A model generated the notes under the pieces. That model made no database searches. It was not told the DNA's origin and saw only the letters and a list, made by a program, of their open reading frames with translations. Made by a program: the position numbers and the translations under genes. 64,000 bases of DNA from Flavobacteriales bacterium. GTDB taxonomy: Bacteria > Bacteroidota > Bacteroidia > Flavobacteriales_F > PHOS-HE28. The stretch spans positions 587,342 to 651,341 of the forward strand of contig JAMLHB010000003.1 of assembly GCA_023957375.1 (NCBI GenBank), read 5' to 3'. Positions 33,074 to 42,331 of the stretch are shown one piece after another. The first letter of the stretch is position 1, and the number at the start of each line of letters is the position of its first letter.

Positions 33074-34861
33074 TTACTGCACGGCATACACCCGCATCCG
33101 CCCCGAGTAGCCGAACGGTTGCCGATGCGCATTATGGATGCGTGCCACCAAGCTGGTGGTGCCGGGGGGAACCGGGGGGATCAGGCGCACGGTGACCAGG
33201 CTGTCGTGAAGGGCCGGATTGCGCAGAAAGGGGATTGCCGTTTCGTCATGGTGCGTGATGGCCGTTCCTGCCTTGGTCTCCACCACCAAGCTGCCCGTCA
33301 TGGTGCCTTGGCCCGGGGGCAACGCCAGCTCCAGTTCCAGCAAATAGCTGCCGCCCTTCAAGGGCAGTACGTCCGGGTTCCAAAGGTCCGTTGACCCCCT
33401 TGTGCCGGGTGCTGAGGACACCAGCGTGTCCAGCAACAAGGTTGCGAAGCGGGCCGGATCACGGGCATACAGCACCAGCCGGCCGCCGGGGGCTGCTTCC
33501 ACCGGGCGGTAGCCCTGTGGCGGCACAACTTGTGCCGGGTCCAGCAACACCAAGTCGTGGCCCCCATCGGGGTATCCCGCCGCGCTGGCGGTGTTCAGGC
33601 GCAAGCCGTATTGGCGCAGCCCGAAGGCCCACACCGCCTGCTCCATGCGGTAACAACCGATGGTCAACAAACGCGGGGCGTGTTGTTGGATCGCCTCCAC
33701 GGTGCCGAAGAAGGAGCGGGGGATCGCCTGCTCCGGCCAATAGGATGTGAAGGAGAGGTTGGCCGTGGCCATGGTGCGCAGCGGGAATGCAAGCAGGAGC
33801 AAGGCCATCCAGCGGGCCTTCGGCTGCCGTTCGGACCACCGGCCCAGGGCGAACACGGCCATCAGCAGGAAGGGCAGCACCCATTGCAGGGCGGTGCGGT
33901 CCTCCGGGAACAAGGTGTCCCTCCAGGCAAAGAGCAGTTCGCGGCCCAGCACGTCGGCCCACAGCAGGCCAGCGGAAAGCACCAGGGCCCAAGCCCGGAA
34001 ACCCGCCGGTTTTTCCCGCACTGCCCGCCATGCGGCCCACGTGCCTGCCAGCATGGCCAGCAGCACCAACCAGCGCGCCGAGATCCCCACCCCGCCAAAC
34101 ATGGCCTTGAGCAAGGAGGGCACTGTGCCGCCGAAGACGCCGGTCCGCAGCCCATAGTAGAGGCTCCCGTGGGCGGAAAGTTCCTGAAGCCAAGCGGTGG
34201 CCCATACGAAGGGCAACAGCCCGAGGACAGCCCAAAGAACGATCCATTTCCTGCGCTGGTTGCGTGCAACGGACCGGCCCCACAGAGTGCCCATCAGCAC
34301 CGCCAGCACCGCCGCCCACAGCGTCAGCAGGCTCAATCCGCTGAAGGTGGCACATGCGGAAGCCGCAAGCACCCGGACCAAAGCGCCGGTGCTGCGCCGT
34401 TCCAGCCAGGCAACCAACTCGTACAGGGCCATGGACCAACAGGCGATGGACAAGCCGTAGCCCCGGAAGAGGGAGAAGAAATCGAGCAGGAAAGGCATGC
34501 CCAACAAGGCGGCCCACAGGCACCGGCGCAACAGGGGTGTACGGAGCTGCCGACCCCAGCGCCACGCATAGGCGGCGTATAGCACGAAGGCAAGCAACGA
34601 GGGCAGGCGCAACGCCCACAAATGGAACCCGAACAACTTCCACGCCACCCAGCCCAGCCCGGTGACGAGCACGTGGTTGCCTGCATCCCAACCACCACGG
34701 AACGGAAGGAAGTCCCGGGTCTCCACAAAAAGCAGGAAGGTGATGGCCTCGTCGTGCACCACCGGCACCAGAAAGGCCCGCAGCGCCACATAGGCAAAGA
34801 CAACCCATGCGGCCAACAGGAACGCAATACGTTCCGCGCGGGATATGGTCCCCGCAGGCAT
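33074..34861 (-). CDS. multi-pass membrane protein, GT-C-type glycosyltransferase candidate
   Basis: A 595-residue protein with roughly ten hydrophobic segments in its first 390 residues and a soluble C-terminal part. The first loop after the N-terminal helix contains H36-D37-E38 (VVHDEAITFLLF), the acidic signature position of GT-C enzymes that use polyprenyl-phosphate sugars, such as the PMT/ArnT-like GT39 group. The C-terminal domain has beta-rich segments with no recognised family. Sugar, lipid donor and target are unknown. It ends 106 bases before tonB on the same strand; the start lies just after the scoA stop, so the two could be co-transcribed. Confidence 0.72.
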   Translation of the reverse strand: MPAGTISRAERIAFLLAAWVVFAYVALRAFLVPVVHDEAITFLLFVETRDFLPFRGGWDAGNHVLVTGLGWVAWKLFGFHLWALRLPSLLAFVLYAAYAWRWGRQLRTPLLRRCLWAALLGMPFLLDFFSLFRGYGLSIACWSMALYELVAWLERRSTGALVRVLAASACATFSGLSLLTLWAAVLAVLMGTLWGRSVARNQRRKWIVLWAVLGLLPFVWATAWLQELSAHGSLYYGLRTGVFGGTVPSLLKAMFGGVGISARWLVLLAMLAGTWAAWRAVREKPAGFRAWALVLSAGLLWADVLGRELLFAWRDTLFPEDRTALQWVLPFLLMAVFALGRWSERQPKARWMALLLLAFPLRTMATANLSFTSYWPEQAIPRSFFGTVEAIQQHAPRLLTIGCYRMEQAVWAFGLRQYGLRLNTASAAGYPDGGHDLVLLDPAQVVPPQGYRPVEAAPGGRLVLYARDPARFATLLLDTLVSSAPGTRGSTDLWNPDVLPLKGGSYLLELELALPPGQGTMTGSLVVETKAGTAITHHDETAIPFLRNPALHDSLVTVRLIPPVPPGTTSLVARIHNAHRQPFGYSGRMRVYAVQ

Positions 34862-34866
34862 GCCGC

Positions 34867-35565
34867 TCAGGCGCGTTGGCGCACCGTGCGCTGCTCGATG
34901 CGCTTCTCGTACTCCGCCCCTTGGAAGATGCGGTGCACGAAAATGCCCGGGGTGTGGACCTGGTCAGGGTCCAGCTCACCGGGCTGCACCAAGTGCTCCA
35001 CCTCGGCGATGGTGACCTTGCCCGCCATGGCCATCATGGGGTTGAAGTTGCGCGCCGTGTGGCGGTACACCAAGTTGCCGTTGGTGTCGCCCTTCCAGGC
35101 CTTCACCAAGCTGAAGTCGGCACGCAGCCAGCGCTCCATCACGTACATCTTGCCGTCGAACTCCCGCGTCTCCTTGCCCTCGGCCGCCTCGGTGCCGAAA
35201 CCGGTGGGCGTGAAGAAGGCCGGAATGCCCGCCCCGCCCGCGCGGCAGCGCTCGGCCAAGGTGCCCTGCGGGGTCAATTCCACATCCAATTCGCCCGCCA
35301 GTAGCTGGCGTTCGAATTCCGCGTTCTCGCCCACGTAGCTGGCGATCATCTTTTTGATCTGGCGCTGCTTCAGCAAGAGGCCCAGTCCGAAATCGTCCAC
35401 CCCGGCATTGTTGCTGATGCACGTGAGGCCCTTCACGCCACTGCGCACCAAGGCCGCGATCAGGTTCTCCGGTATGCCGCACAGGCCGAAGCCGCCCACC
35501 ATCAGGGTCATGCCGTCCCGGAGGCCTTCCAGGGCTACATCGGCATTTTCAACTTGCTTCTTCAT
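34867..35565 (-). CDS. scoA: 3-oxoacid (succinyl-CoA:acetoacetate) CoA-transferase subunit A
   Basis: A 232-residue alpha subunit. Hallmarks are the N-terminal [22 protein letters not shown], the [15 protein letters not shown] segment, [15 protein letters not shown], and [27 protein letters not shown]. It moves CoA between succinyl-CoA and a 3-oxoacid together with subunit B, which carries the catalytic glutamate. Usually scoA and scoB are adjacent or fused, but no scoB is next to this gene in the window. I used the ATG at 35565; the frame is open to 35952 but overlaps nuoN. All core motifs are intact. Confidence 0.92.
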   Translation of the reverse strand: MKKQVENADVALEGLRDGMTLMVGGFGLCGIPENLIAALVRSGVKGLTCISNNAGVDDFGLGLLLKQRQIKKMIASYVGENAEFERQLLAGELDVELTPQGTLAERCRAGGAGIPAFFTPTGFGTEAAEGKETREFDGKMYVMERWLRADFSLVKAWKGDTNGNLVYRHTARNFNPMMAMAGKVTIAEVEHLVQPGELDPDQVHTPGIFVHRIFQGAEYEKRIEQRTVRQRA

Positions 35566-35633
35566 GCTGGCGAAGATAGCGGAAGGAAAGCGGGACCGTT
35601 GGAGGAATGCAGGCCCGGATGCAGGCCTCGGCC

Positions 35634-37016
35634 TCACACCAACCAGCCCGGCCAAAGGCCAAAGGCCAGCACCCCGATGGTGCACAGGGTGATCACCACC
35701 CAATTGAGGCGTGACACCACGAAGGCACCGGACCCCTCGGCGGGCAAGAACGCCTCGCGCGCCACCATGATGTAGTAGTAGATGCCCAGCAAGGCCATCA
35801 GTACGCCGAAGCCCATCACCTTCAACCAGCCCGCGCCGATGGCCAGCAGGAACACTTGGTACTTGGCGATGAAGCCCGCCGTGAGCGGGATGCCCGCCAA
35901 GGAGAGCAGCATGGCCAACAGGCAAAGTGCCAACCACGGGTTCGCATGCCACAACCCCTTGAAAATACCGTTGTGCTCGGCACCGGCATTGGCCCGCTTG
36001 GCGATGGTGAACAGGATGAACAGGCCCGTGGTGGCCAAGGAATAGGTGAAGGTGTAATAGAACAGGGTGCCGCCCACCGCGCTGCCATGGCCTTCGTGCA
36101 AGCCGCTGTCCGTGAGCAGGGCCAACAGCAGGAAGCCGCTGTGCGAAACACTGGAATACGCCATCAGGCGCTTGAAGTTGGTCTGGCGCAGGGCGGACAC
36201 GTTGCCCACGAGCAAGGTGGCCAGGGTGAGCAGCACCATGCTGCGCGCCAGGCTGTCGGGCATGCCCGTGCTGTCGATGAAGCGGAAGAAGCCCGCAATG
36301 CCCCCCATCATCACCACGGTGGCCATGAAGGTGGTGACCAGCGTGGGCGAACCTTGGTACACGTCGGGCTTCCAGAAGTGGAAGGGCACCGCCCCCACCT
36401 TGAACGCCAGGCCCACCACCACGAAGAAGAGGCCGAAATTGAGCACCATGCCCGAGGCGCCCGGCGCTGCCATGTGCTCAGCCAGCTTCCCCAGGTCGAA
36501 GGAGCCCGTAAGGCTGTACAGCAGCGTGATGCCCATCAGCATGAAGGCCGTGGCGAAGGAACCCAGGATGAAATATTTCAGCGAGGCCTCATTGCTGCGC
36601 AGGCTGCGTTTCTTCCCGCCGGCCAGCACGTACAGGGGGATGCTCAGCACCTCATAGGCCAGGAACAGCATCAGCAAGTTGGAGTAGGAAGCCAGCAACA
36701 GGCCACCCACCAGCGAAAAGAGCATGAGGGCATACTGCTCGGCCACGTGCCATTCCTTGCGCTCGTAATAGTCCGGGCCGAACAGGAAGATCAGCGCGGT
36801 GATCACCAGCATGCCGATGCTGAAACTGGTGGCGAAGCCGTCGAATTCGAGCATGCTCCCCAGCAGGTGGTGCGGGATGTGCCAGCCGGTGGCAAAGAGG
36901 GCGATGGCCGCCAGCAGGCCAAGGATGGCCACCGGTGCCAGCACCTGCTTGCGGCTGAAGATGCCCAAATAGAGCATCACCACGCCCAGCACGGAGATCA
37001 GGATCAGCGCGCTCAT
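35634..37016 (-). CDS. nuoN: NADH-quinone oxidoreductase subunit N
   Basis: A 460-residue antiporter-like membrane subunit of complex I, the proximal proton-pumping module of the three. It has about 13-14 hydrophobic segments, the central [24 protein letters not shown] and [19 protein letters not shown], with the conserved lysine and glutamate of the proton channel, and [21 protein letters not shown]. It is the last gene of the nuoJKLMN cluster, with a single base between it and nuoM. Confidence 0.94.
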   Translation of the reverse strand: MSALILISVLGVVMLYLGIFSRKQVLAPVAILGLLAAIALFATGWHIPHHLLGSMLEFDGFATSFSIGMLVITALIFLFGPDYYERKEWHVAEQYALMLFSLVGGLLLASYSNLLMLFLAYEVLSIPLYVLAGGKKRSLRSNEASLKYFILGSFATAFMLMGITLLYSLTGSFDLGKLAEHMAAPGASGMVLNFGLFFVVVGLAFKVGAVPFHFWKPDVYQGSPTLVTTFMATVVMMGGIAGFFRFIDSTGMPDSLARSMVLLTLATLLVGNVSALRQTNFKRLMAYSSVSHSGFLLLALLTDSGLHEGHGSAVGGTLFYYTFTYSLATTGLFILFTIAKRANAGAEHNGIFKGLWHANPWLALCLLAMLLSLAGIPLTAGFIAKYQVFLLAIGAGWLKVMGFGVLMALLGIYYYIMVAREAFLPAEGSGAFVVSRLNWVVITLCTIGVLAFGLWPGWLV

Positions 37017-37017
37017 T

Positions 37018-38466
37018 TCAAGGCAGGGGCGGAATTGAGTTCAACAAGAGCTGCACCGGTGCATCCACCAGCTTCAGGACCAGGTTGGGGAACACCCCCA
37101 CCAGGAAGATGATCGCGACCAACGGCACCAGCATGAAGTGTTCCTCCCCGTCGGCGTCGCCGAAGGCCACTTCGCGGTCGGGGCCCAGCATTACGCGTTG
37201 AAAGGCAAAGAGCATGTAGATGGCCCCGAGGATGATCAACACCACGCCGGCCAAGGCCATCCAGTGGTTGAGCTGCCAAAGGCCGTTGAACATCAGCCAT
37301 TCGCCGGGGAAGCTTTGGGTGAGGGGCATGGAGATGGCGTTACCCACGATCAGCATGAACAGCAGGGCGAAGCGCGGCATGCGCGTTTTCAGTCCGCCCA
37401 TGTCGGCGAAGTTGTTGCTGCCCACGCGCAGCTCCATCAGGCCCACGATGTAGAACAGGCAGACCATCAACACGCCGTGGGCGAAGGTTTGGTACAGGCC
37501 GCCGCCGATGCCGTAGGCGTTCCAAGTGAAGAGCGCTGCGGCCATCAGGCCGAGGTGGCTCATGGAGCTGTATGCCACCAGGCGCTTGAAATTCTCCTGC
37601 CGGAAGGCGATCACCGCCGCATAGAGCGCGCCGAAGAGGGAGATGGCGATCACGAAGTCCTGCCAGTAGGCCGTGCCCAGGGGCACGATCGGGTAGAGGA
37701 ACACCACGATGCCGTAGATGCCCATCTTGCCCATGATGGCGCTGAGCACCATGGTGCCCTGCGTGGGGGCCATGGTATAGGTCTCGGGCTGCCAGCTGTG
37801 GAAGGGGAAGATCGGCATCTTGATGGCAAAGGCCAGGAACATGGTCCAGAAGAGCCATTGCTGCGTGGCCAAGGGCAGTTGCAGGGCGGCCAAGGCACTG
37901 AAGTCGGCGCTGTGCGGTGCGGGGGTCTGCAGGGTGGCGTATGCGATGGAGAACAGCAGCGCCAAACCGCCCATGAGGGTGTACAGGAAAAAGCGGATGG
38001 TGATGGCCCGCTTGTGCATGCCGCCCCAGCGCAGCAGCAGAAAGAAGATGGGGATCAGTGAAAGCTCGAAGAAGATGTAGAAGAGGATGGCGTTCTGCGC
38101 CATGAACACCCCGAACAGCGCTGCCTGGCAATAGAGCAACAGGGCGTTCACCAGTGCGGCATCACCCACGGGCTGCTTGTAGCCGGTGCCGATGACGAAC
38201 GGGAAGAGCACGGCCGTGAGCACCAGCATCAGCAGGCCGATGCCGTTGTAGCCCAGCACGAGGCGCATGCCCCACGCGGGTACCCAGTCGTGCGAAAGGG
38301 CCGTAACGGCCACGCCGTCCCATGCATACCACAGCCACAGGGTGATGGCCAGGGTGAACAGCGTGGAGGTGAGCGCCAAGCCGCGCGCCGTGGCCGCCGC
38401 AGGGCGCATGGCCAGCAGCAGTGAACCGGCGGCCAAGGGGATGAGAAGCAGGGCTAACAACACCAT
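37018..38466 (-). CDS. nuoM: NADH-quinone oxidoreductase subunit M
   Basis: A 482-residue antiporter-like subunit of complex I. Signatures are ILFYIFFELSLIPIFFLLLRWGG (the conserved FELSLIP acid), IKMPIFPFHSWQPETYTMAPTQGT (the conserved lysine region) and QENFKRLVAYSSMSHLGLMAAAL. It is intact and of usual length. It is placed between nuoL and nuoN with one-base gaps, consistent with one transcript. Confidence 0.95.
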   Translation of the reverse strand: MVLLALLLIPLAAGSLLLAMRPAAATARGLALTSTLFTLAITLWLWYAWDGVAVTALSHDWVPAWGMRLVLGYNGIGLLMLVLTAVLFPFVIGTGYKQPVGDAALVNALLLYCQAALFGVFMAQNAILFYIFFELSLIPIFFLLLRWGGMHKRAITIRFFLYTLMGGLALLFSIAYATLQTPAPHSADFSALAALQLPLATQQWLFWTMFLAFAIKMPIFPFHSWQPETYTMAPTQGTMVLSAIMGKMGIYGIVVFLYPIVPLGTAYWQDFVIAISLFGALYAAVIAFRQENFKRLVAYSSMSHLGLMAAALFTWNAYGIGGGLYQTFAHGVLMVCLFYIVGLMELRVGSNNFADMGGLKTRMPRFALLFMLIVGNAISMPLTQSFPGEWLMFNGLWQLNHWMALAGVVLIILGAIYMLFAFQRVMLGPDREVAFGDADGEEHFMLVPLVAIIFLVGVFPNLVLKLVDAPVQLLLNSIPPLP

Positions 38467-38467
38467 C

Positions 38468-40354
38468 TCATGCGCCCGATAAGGTGATCAACAGAAGTAC
38501 CACAACGCCCACCATCATGCCGAAGAGGTAAAAGCCGGTATTGCCGGTATGCACCTTGCGCAGCCATTCCGATAAGCCTTGGGCCGCATTGCCGGTGCCC
38601 ACGGTAAGCGGCACGGTCAACTTGTTCTCGCCGAAGCTGAAGAAGTGCCTGCTCATCCACCCGAATGGTTTCTCGAAGAGGGCGGCATACAGCTCGTCCA
38701 GCATCCAACGCTTGGCCACTATGCGCTTCAGCACCGGCATCGCCTCCGGCTCCGGGTCTAAGGTGGTTTTCTTGCCATAGAGGGTCCAGGCGTACCAGAT
38801 CGTGAGGAGCACCAGCAGGGTGCTCAAGGTCATTAGGATGTACTCGGTGGAGGCCGCAACCGCCAAGTGCTCGCCGGCCACCCCTTCCACAGCCGCTGCC
38901 AGGTGCCGCTTCAACCATTCGTTGCCGCCGAACACGTGGGGGATGTTGAGCGCACCGCCGATGGCGCTCAACACGGCCAGCGCCACCAAGGGCAGGGTCA
39001 TCACGCTTGGGCTCTCGTGCGGCTGGGCCTTGCCCCGGTATGTGCCGAAGAAGGTGAGGAAGAGCAGGCGGAACATGTACAACGCCGTGATCATGGCGGT
39101 GAGCACCAGGATGCCGTAAGCCAGCGGGCTGTCCCCGAAGGCGTGCGCCAAGATGCTGTCCTTGCTGAAGAAGCCGCTGAGCGGGGGGATGCCCGCGATG
39201 GCCAGCGTGGCCACCAGGAAGGTGAGGTAGGTGGTTTTTGTCTTGTTCCTCAGGCCGCCCATTTTGCGGATGTCCTGCTCGCCGCCCAAGGCGTGGATCA
39301 CGCTGCCCGCGCCGAGGAAGAGCAAGGCCTTGAAGAAGGCATGGGTAGTGACGTGGAACATGCCCGCGCTGTATGCGCCAACGCCCAAGGCGGCGAACAT
39401 GTAACCCAATTGGCTCACGGTGGAATAGGCCAGTACCTTCTTGATGTCGTTCTGGAACAGGCCCGCCGTGGCGCCGAACAGGGCAGTAAGCACGCCCACC
39501 CACAGCACGATGTTCTGCGTGTAGGGCGCCAAGTCGTACATCACCGAGCTGCGCACCACTAGGAACACGCCTGCGGTGACCATGGTGGCGGCGTGGATCA
39601 AGGCGCTCACCGGGGTGGGGCCGGCCATGGCGTCGGGCAGCCACGTAAGCAGCGGCAACTGGGCGCTTTTGCCCGTGGCGCCGAGGAAGAGCAACAAGGT
39701 GGCCGTGATCAGCACCGGGTTGTTGCCGCCGAGCATGCCCGCCTGGTCCATCACCGGCAGGTAGTTCAGCGTGCCGAACTGCAGGAACATCAGCGTCATG
39801 GCCAGTACCATGCCCACGTCGCCGATGCGGTTCATTACAAAGGCCTTGCGCCCGGCGTAGTTGAACGCGGGGGTCTTGTACCAGAACCCGATCAGCAGGT
39901 AGCTGCACAGGCCCACGCCCTCCCAGCCGATGAAGGTGACCAGGAAGTTGGAACCCATCACCAACAACAGCATGGCGAAGCTGAACAGGTTGAGCTGGGC
40001 AAAGAAGGTGGCCACGCGCGGGTCGTCGTGCATGTAGCCAATGGAGTACGCATGGATCAGGGTGCCCACACCGGTAACGATCAGCATCATCCACAGGCTC
40101 AGCCCGTCGACCTGGAAGGCGAAGGGGATGTTCATCTCCCCGATGGTGATCCAGTTGAACAGGTGAACGATGTGCGCCTGGCCGTCGTGCCCGGCGAACA
40201 ACACCAGGCTGCACAGGAAGGATGCCGCCACCATGGCCGTGGCCAGTGCACCGCCGCTCTTGGCCGTGAACTTGTTCCGGCCGAAGCCGAGGAGCAAGGT
40301 GCCCAACAGCGGAAGGGCCGGCACCAGGATGGCGAGCAGCTCGTTCCTTACCAT
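38468..40354 (-). CDS. nuoL: NADH-quinone oxidoreductase subunit L
   Basis: A 628-residue distal antiporter subunit with the long lateral helix expected near the C-terminus. Signatures are FQVDGLSLWMMLIVTGVGTLIHAYSIGYM, FLVTFIGWEGVGLCSYLLIGFWY, LLTWLPDAMAGPTPVSALIHAATMVTAGVFL and YSTVSQLGYMFAALG. Both termini are complete. It overlaps the end of nuoK by seven bases. Confidence 0.96.
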   Translation of the reverse strand: MVRNELLAILVPALPLLGTLLLGFGRNKFTAKSGGALATAMVAASFLCSLVLFAGHDGQAHIVHLFNWITIGEMNIPFAFQVDGLSLWMMLIVTGVGTLIHAYSIGYMHDDPRVATFFAQLNLFSFAMLLLVMGSNFLVTFIGWEGVGLCSYLLIGFWYKTPAFNYAGRKAFVMNRIGDVGMVLAMTLMFLQFGTLNYLPVMDQAGMLGGNNPVLITATLLLFLGATGKSAQLPLLTWLPDAMAGPTPVSALIHAATMVTAGVFLVVRSSVMYDLAPYTQNIVLWVGVLTALFGATAGLFQNDIKKVLAYSTVSQLGYMFAALGVGAYSAGMFHVTTHAFFKALLFLGAGSVIHALGGEQDIRKMGGLRNKTKTTYLTFLVATLAIAGIPPLSGFFSKDSILAHAFGDSPLAYGILVLTAMITALYMFRLLFLTFFGTYRGKAQPHESPSVMTLPLVALAVLSAIGGALNIPHVFGGNEWLKRHLAAAVEGVAGEHLAVAASTEYILMTLSTLLVLLTIWYAWTLYGKKTTLDPEPEAMPVLKRIVAKRWMLDELYAALFEKPFGWMSRHFFSFGENKLTVPLTVGTGNAAQGLSEWLRKVHTGNTGFYLFGMMVGVVVLLLITLSGA

Positions 40355-40677
40355 TTCAGGCGGTTCAGCAGGTTGATGTCCACGTCGTTCGTGTTGCGCT
40401 TCATCTGCACCAGGATGGCCAGGCCCACGGTCACTTCCGCAGCGGCCACCAGCATGATGAAGAAGACCAGCACCTGTGCCCCGGCATCGCTGCGGAAGGC
40501 GCTGAGGGCCACCAGCAACAGGTTCACGCTGTTGAGCATCAGCTCAAGGCACATGATCACGATCAGGATGTTCCGGCGCAGCAAGGCTCCGGCCACACCG
40601 ATGCTGAACAGCAGAAAGCTGAGGAAGAAGTAGTGCTCCAACGGCACCACGCGGATGGCAGTGATCACGTTCTCCAT
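40348..40677 (-). CDS. nuoK: NADH-quinone oxidoreductase subunit K
   Basis: A 109-residue protein with three membrane helices: YFFLSFLLFSIGVAGALLRRN, IVIMCLELMLNSVNLLLVAL (carrying the conserved glutamate) and FFIMLVAAAEVTVGLAILV (the second conserved glutamate). These glutamates line the proton path of the membrane arm. The start shares one base with the nuoJ stop. Confidence 0.95.
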   Translation of the reverse strand: MENVITAIRVVPLEHYFFLSFLLFSIGVAGALLRRNILIVIMCLELMLNSVNLLLVALSAFRSDAGAQVLVFFIMLVAAAEVTVGLAILVQMKRNTNDVDINLLNRLKW

Positions 40678-41216
40678 CAGGCGGCACGTTCGTCGGGTTC
40701 GCTGCTGGGCGGCAGGTTCAGGTTGTCAGTGCCTTCCTTCTTGGCCAGCATCATGGCCCCGGCCATTGCCGCCAGGAAGAGCACGCTGCTCACTTCAAAC
40801 GGTACTAAATAATCCCGGAAGAGCACGGTGCCGATGGTGCGTACAAGGCCAATGCCCGCATCATAGGTTTCCGGCGCCTGCCCCAGGCCCTGCCGCGTGG
40901 CGGCCAGCAGCACCAGGAACAACATGCCGCCGGTCACCACGGCCATCAGGCGAGCCGCCAACGGCTTGCGCTGCTCCACCAGGGTGTTCATGTTCAACAG
41001 CATGATCACGAAGAGCATCAGGATCAGGATGGCTCCGGTGTACACGATCACGTGCACCATGGCCAGGAACTGGGCGTTCAGCAGGATGTAGTGCCCCGCA
41101 ATGCTCAGAAAGCACACCACCAGCGCGATCACGCTCGTGATGGGGCTCCTTGAAGCCACCACCACCACGGCGGATACAATGGAAATGGCGGCAAGCAGGT
41201 AAAAGAGGTACAGCAT
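40677..41216 (-). CDS. nuoJ: NADH-quinone oxidoreductase subunit J
   Basis: A 179-residue membrane subunit of complex I with about five hydrophobic segments: YLFYLLAAISIVSAVVVVASR, ALVVCFLSIAGHYILLNAQFLAMVHVIVYTGAILILMLFVIMLLNM and others. The start at 41216 begins the local nuo cluster; no nuoA-I genes lie upstream in this window, where a methyltransferase gene occupies the next position on the same strand. The remaining complex I genes must be elsewhere or in the unseen neighbourhood. Confidence 0.93.
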   Translation of the reverse strand: MLYLFYLLAAISIVSAVVVVASRSPITSVIALVVCFLSIAGHYILLNAQFLAMVHVIVYTGAILILMLFVIMLLNMNTLVEQRKPLAARLMAVVTGGMLFLVLLAATRQGLGQAPETYDAGIGLVRTIGTVLFRDYLVPFEVSSVLFLAAMAGAMMLAKKEGTDNLNLPPSSEPDERAA

Positions 41217-41356
41217 GAACGGCCCGCAACAAGGGGAACGGCGGCGAAAGTAAACCCTTCCCGCGAATTGCCGACCAGCATCCGTCGGCCTGCCGGAATG
41301 TTATCCGCATCCAGCGGTGCATCGCGGCCCCGCACTGGGCTGCGAAGGCCCCGTGG

Positions 41357-42202
41357 TCACCGCTTCCGGGCCACGATGGCGATGGCCTTCATGGAGCCCT
41401 CATAGCGGCGGAACACCCGCCGCATTTCCAGGATGCGCTTGCGTGCCTTGGGGTGGGTGAGGATGTTCCAGGTGATCTTCAGCGTGCGCCAAAAGCCTTC
41501 ATCGTCGATGATCCGTGAGGTCTCCAGCAGGTGCATCGGGTTGGTCATTACCGTCTCCACGGCAAATCCTTCCGCTTCCAGCATGGCCGTCCATTCGGCG
41601 CGGGTCAACGGGCGCGCATTCACTTTGATGGTGACGGCCAGGTCGTGCTGCACTTGTTTCTTGCCCTCCTCGGGCATATTGTCGGGCACCAGGGCAATTT
41701 CGTGGATGCCGTACAGTCCGCCGGGCCGCAACAGGCGGTAGGCTTCACGGATGATCTCCGCCTTGCGGTGATCGGCCTGCATGGTGAGCATGGCTTCGCC
41801 GTACACCTTGTCCGCCACTTGCTTGTCCAGCGGGCAGCAGCATGCGTTGCCGATCACGATCTGACGGCCCTCGCCGTTCACTTTCCGGCGCAAGATCCCC
41901 GCCGCCTCCTCGTTCAGCTCCACCCCGGTATAGCTCTTCGGGCCCTTGGACAGGGTGATGCCCGCGGTAAAGCCTAGGCCGGGCGCAAATTCCACCACGT
42001 CGTCGGCATGCGAAATGGCCAGCTTGTCCAGCAATCCCAAGGTCAGTTCCTTGCCACCGGGCCGCAACACCTTCTTGCCCATCTTGGCCAACAGCCAGTG
42101 GCCCTGCTCGGCGTTCAATTTCTGGTTGGCCGTGGAGTGGTGGGGGGCAGGTGCCTTGCCGGTTTCCGATACCGCAGGTTCCAATATTTCCTGGTCTTGC
42201 AT
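41357..42202 (-). CDS. class I SAM-dependent methyltransferase
   Basis: A 281-residue methyltransferase starting MQDQEILEPAVSETG. The SAM motif is DDVVEFAPGLGFTAGITL near residue 70, with YTGVELNEEAAGILRRK after it, then the acidic motif and the RLLRPGGLYGIHEIAL segment typical of small-molecule or lipid methyltransferases. The substrate is unknown. I used the ATG at 42202, because an imperfect -7 box and a perfect 17-base palindrome lie directly upstream and the open frame beyond it is not protein-like. The gene after it on this strand is nuoJ, about 140 bases away. Confidence 0.85.
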   Translation of the reverse strand: MQDQEILEPAVSETGKAPAPHHSTANQKLNAEQGHWLLAKMGKKVLRPGGKELTLGLLDKLAISHADDVVEFAPGLGFTAGITLSKGPKSYTGVELNEEAAGILRRKVNGEGRQIVIGNACCCPLDKQVADKVYGEAMLTMQADHRKAEIIREAYRLLRPGGLYGIHEIALVPDNMPEEGKKQVQHDLAVTIKVNARPLTRAEWTAMLEAEGFAVETVMTNPMHLLETSRIIDDEGFWRTLKITWNILTHPKARKRILEMRRVFRRYEGSMKAIAIVARKR

Positions 42203-42210
42203 CTCTCTTA

Positions 42211-42227
42211 TTTGGAATGATTCCAAA
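42211..42227 (-). promoter_or_regulatory. palindromic operator candidate of the methyltransferase gene
   Basis: TTTGGAATGATTCCAAA is a perfect 8-1-8 palindrome beginning 8 bases before the ATG at 42202. Its position directly after the -7-like box TACTCTTG (42235-42228 on the minus strand) would put it at or just after the transcription start, as expected for a repressor site. The binding protein is unknown; Fur-family and Rrf2-family boxes have similar dyad forms. Confidence 0.6.
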
Positions 42228-42235
42228 CAAGAGTA
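42228..42235 (-). promoter_or_regulatory. -7-like box of the methyltransferase gene
   Basis: The minus strand reads TACTCTTG, one mismatch from TAnnTTTG, touching the palindrome. No clear -33 element was found at normal spacing. Confidence 0.35.
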
Positions 42236-42280
42236 CAGGCATTGCCGGAGCACCCGGCTGACGATCGTCAGGTTTGCCCG

Positions 42281-42315
42281 AAAATGATGCGCCCCGGCCG
42301 AAGCCAGGGCGCATC
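42281..42315 (-). terminator. rho-independent terminator of the adhesin operon
   Basis: On the minus strand GATGCGCCC and GGGCGCATC form a perfect 9-bp stem (42315-42307 with 42294-42286) around a GC-rich 12-base loop, followed by ATTTT. It lies 17 bases after the OmpA-family stop codon. Confidence 0.75.
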
Positions 42316-42331
42316 TCCCTCTACCCAACCC

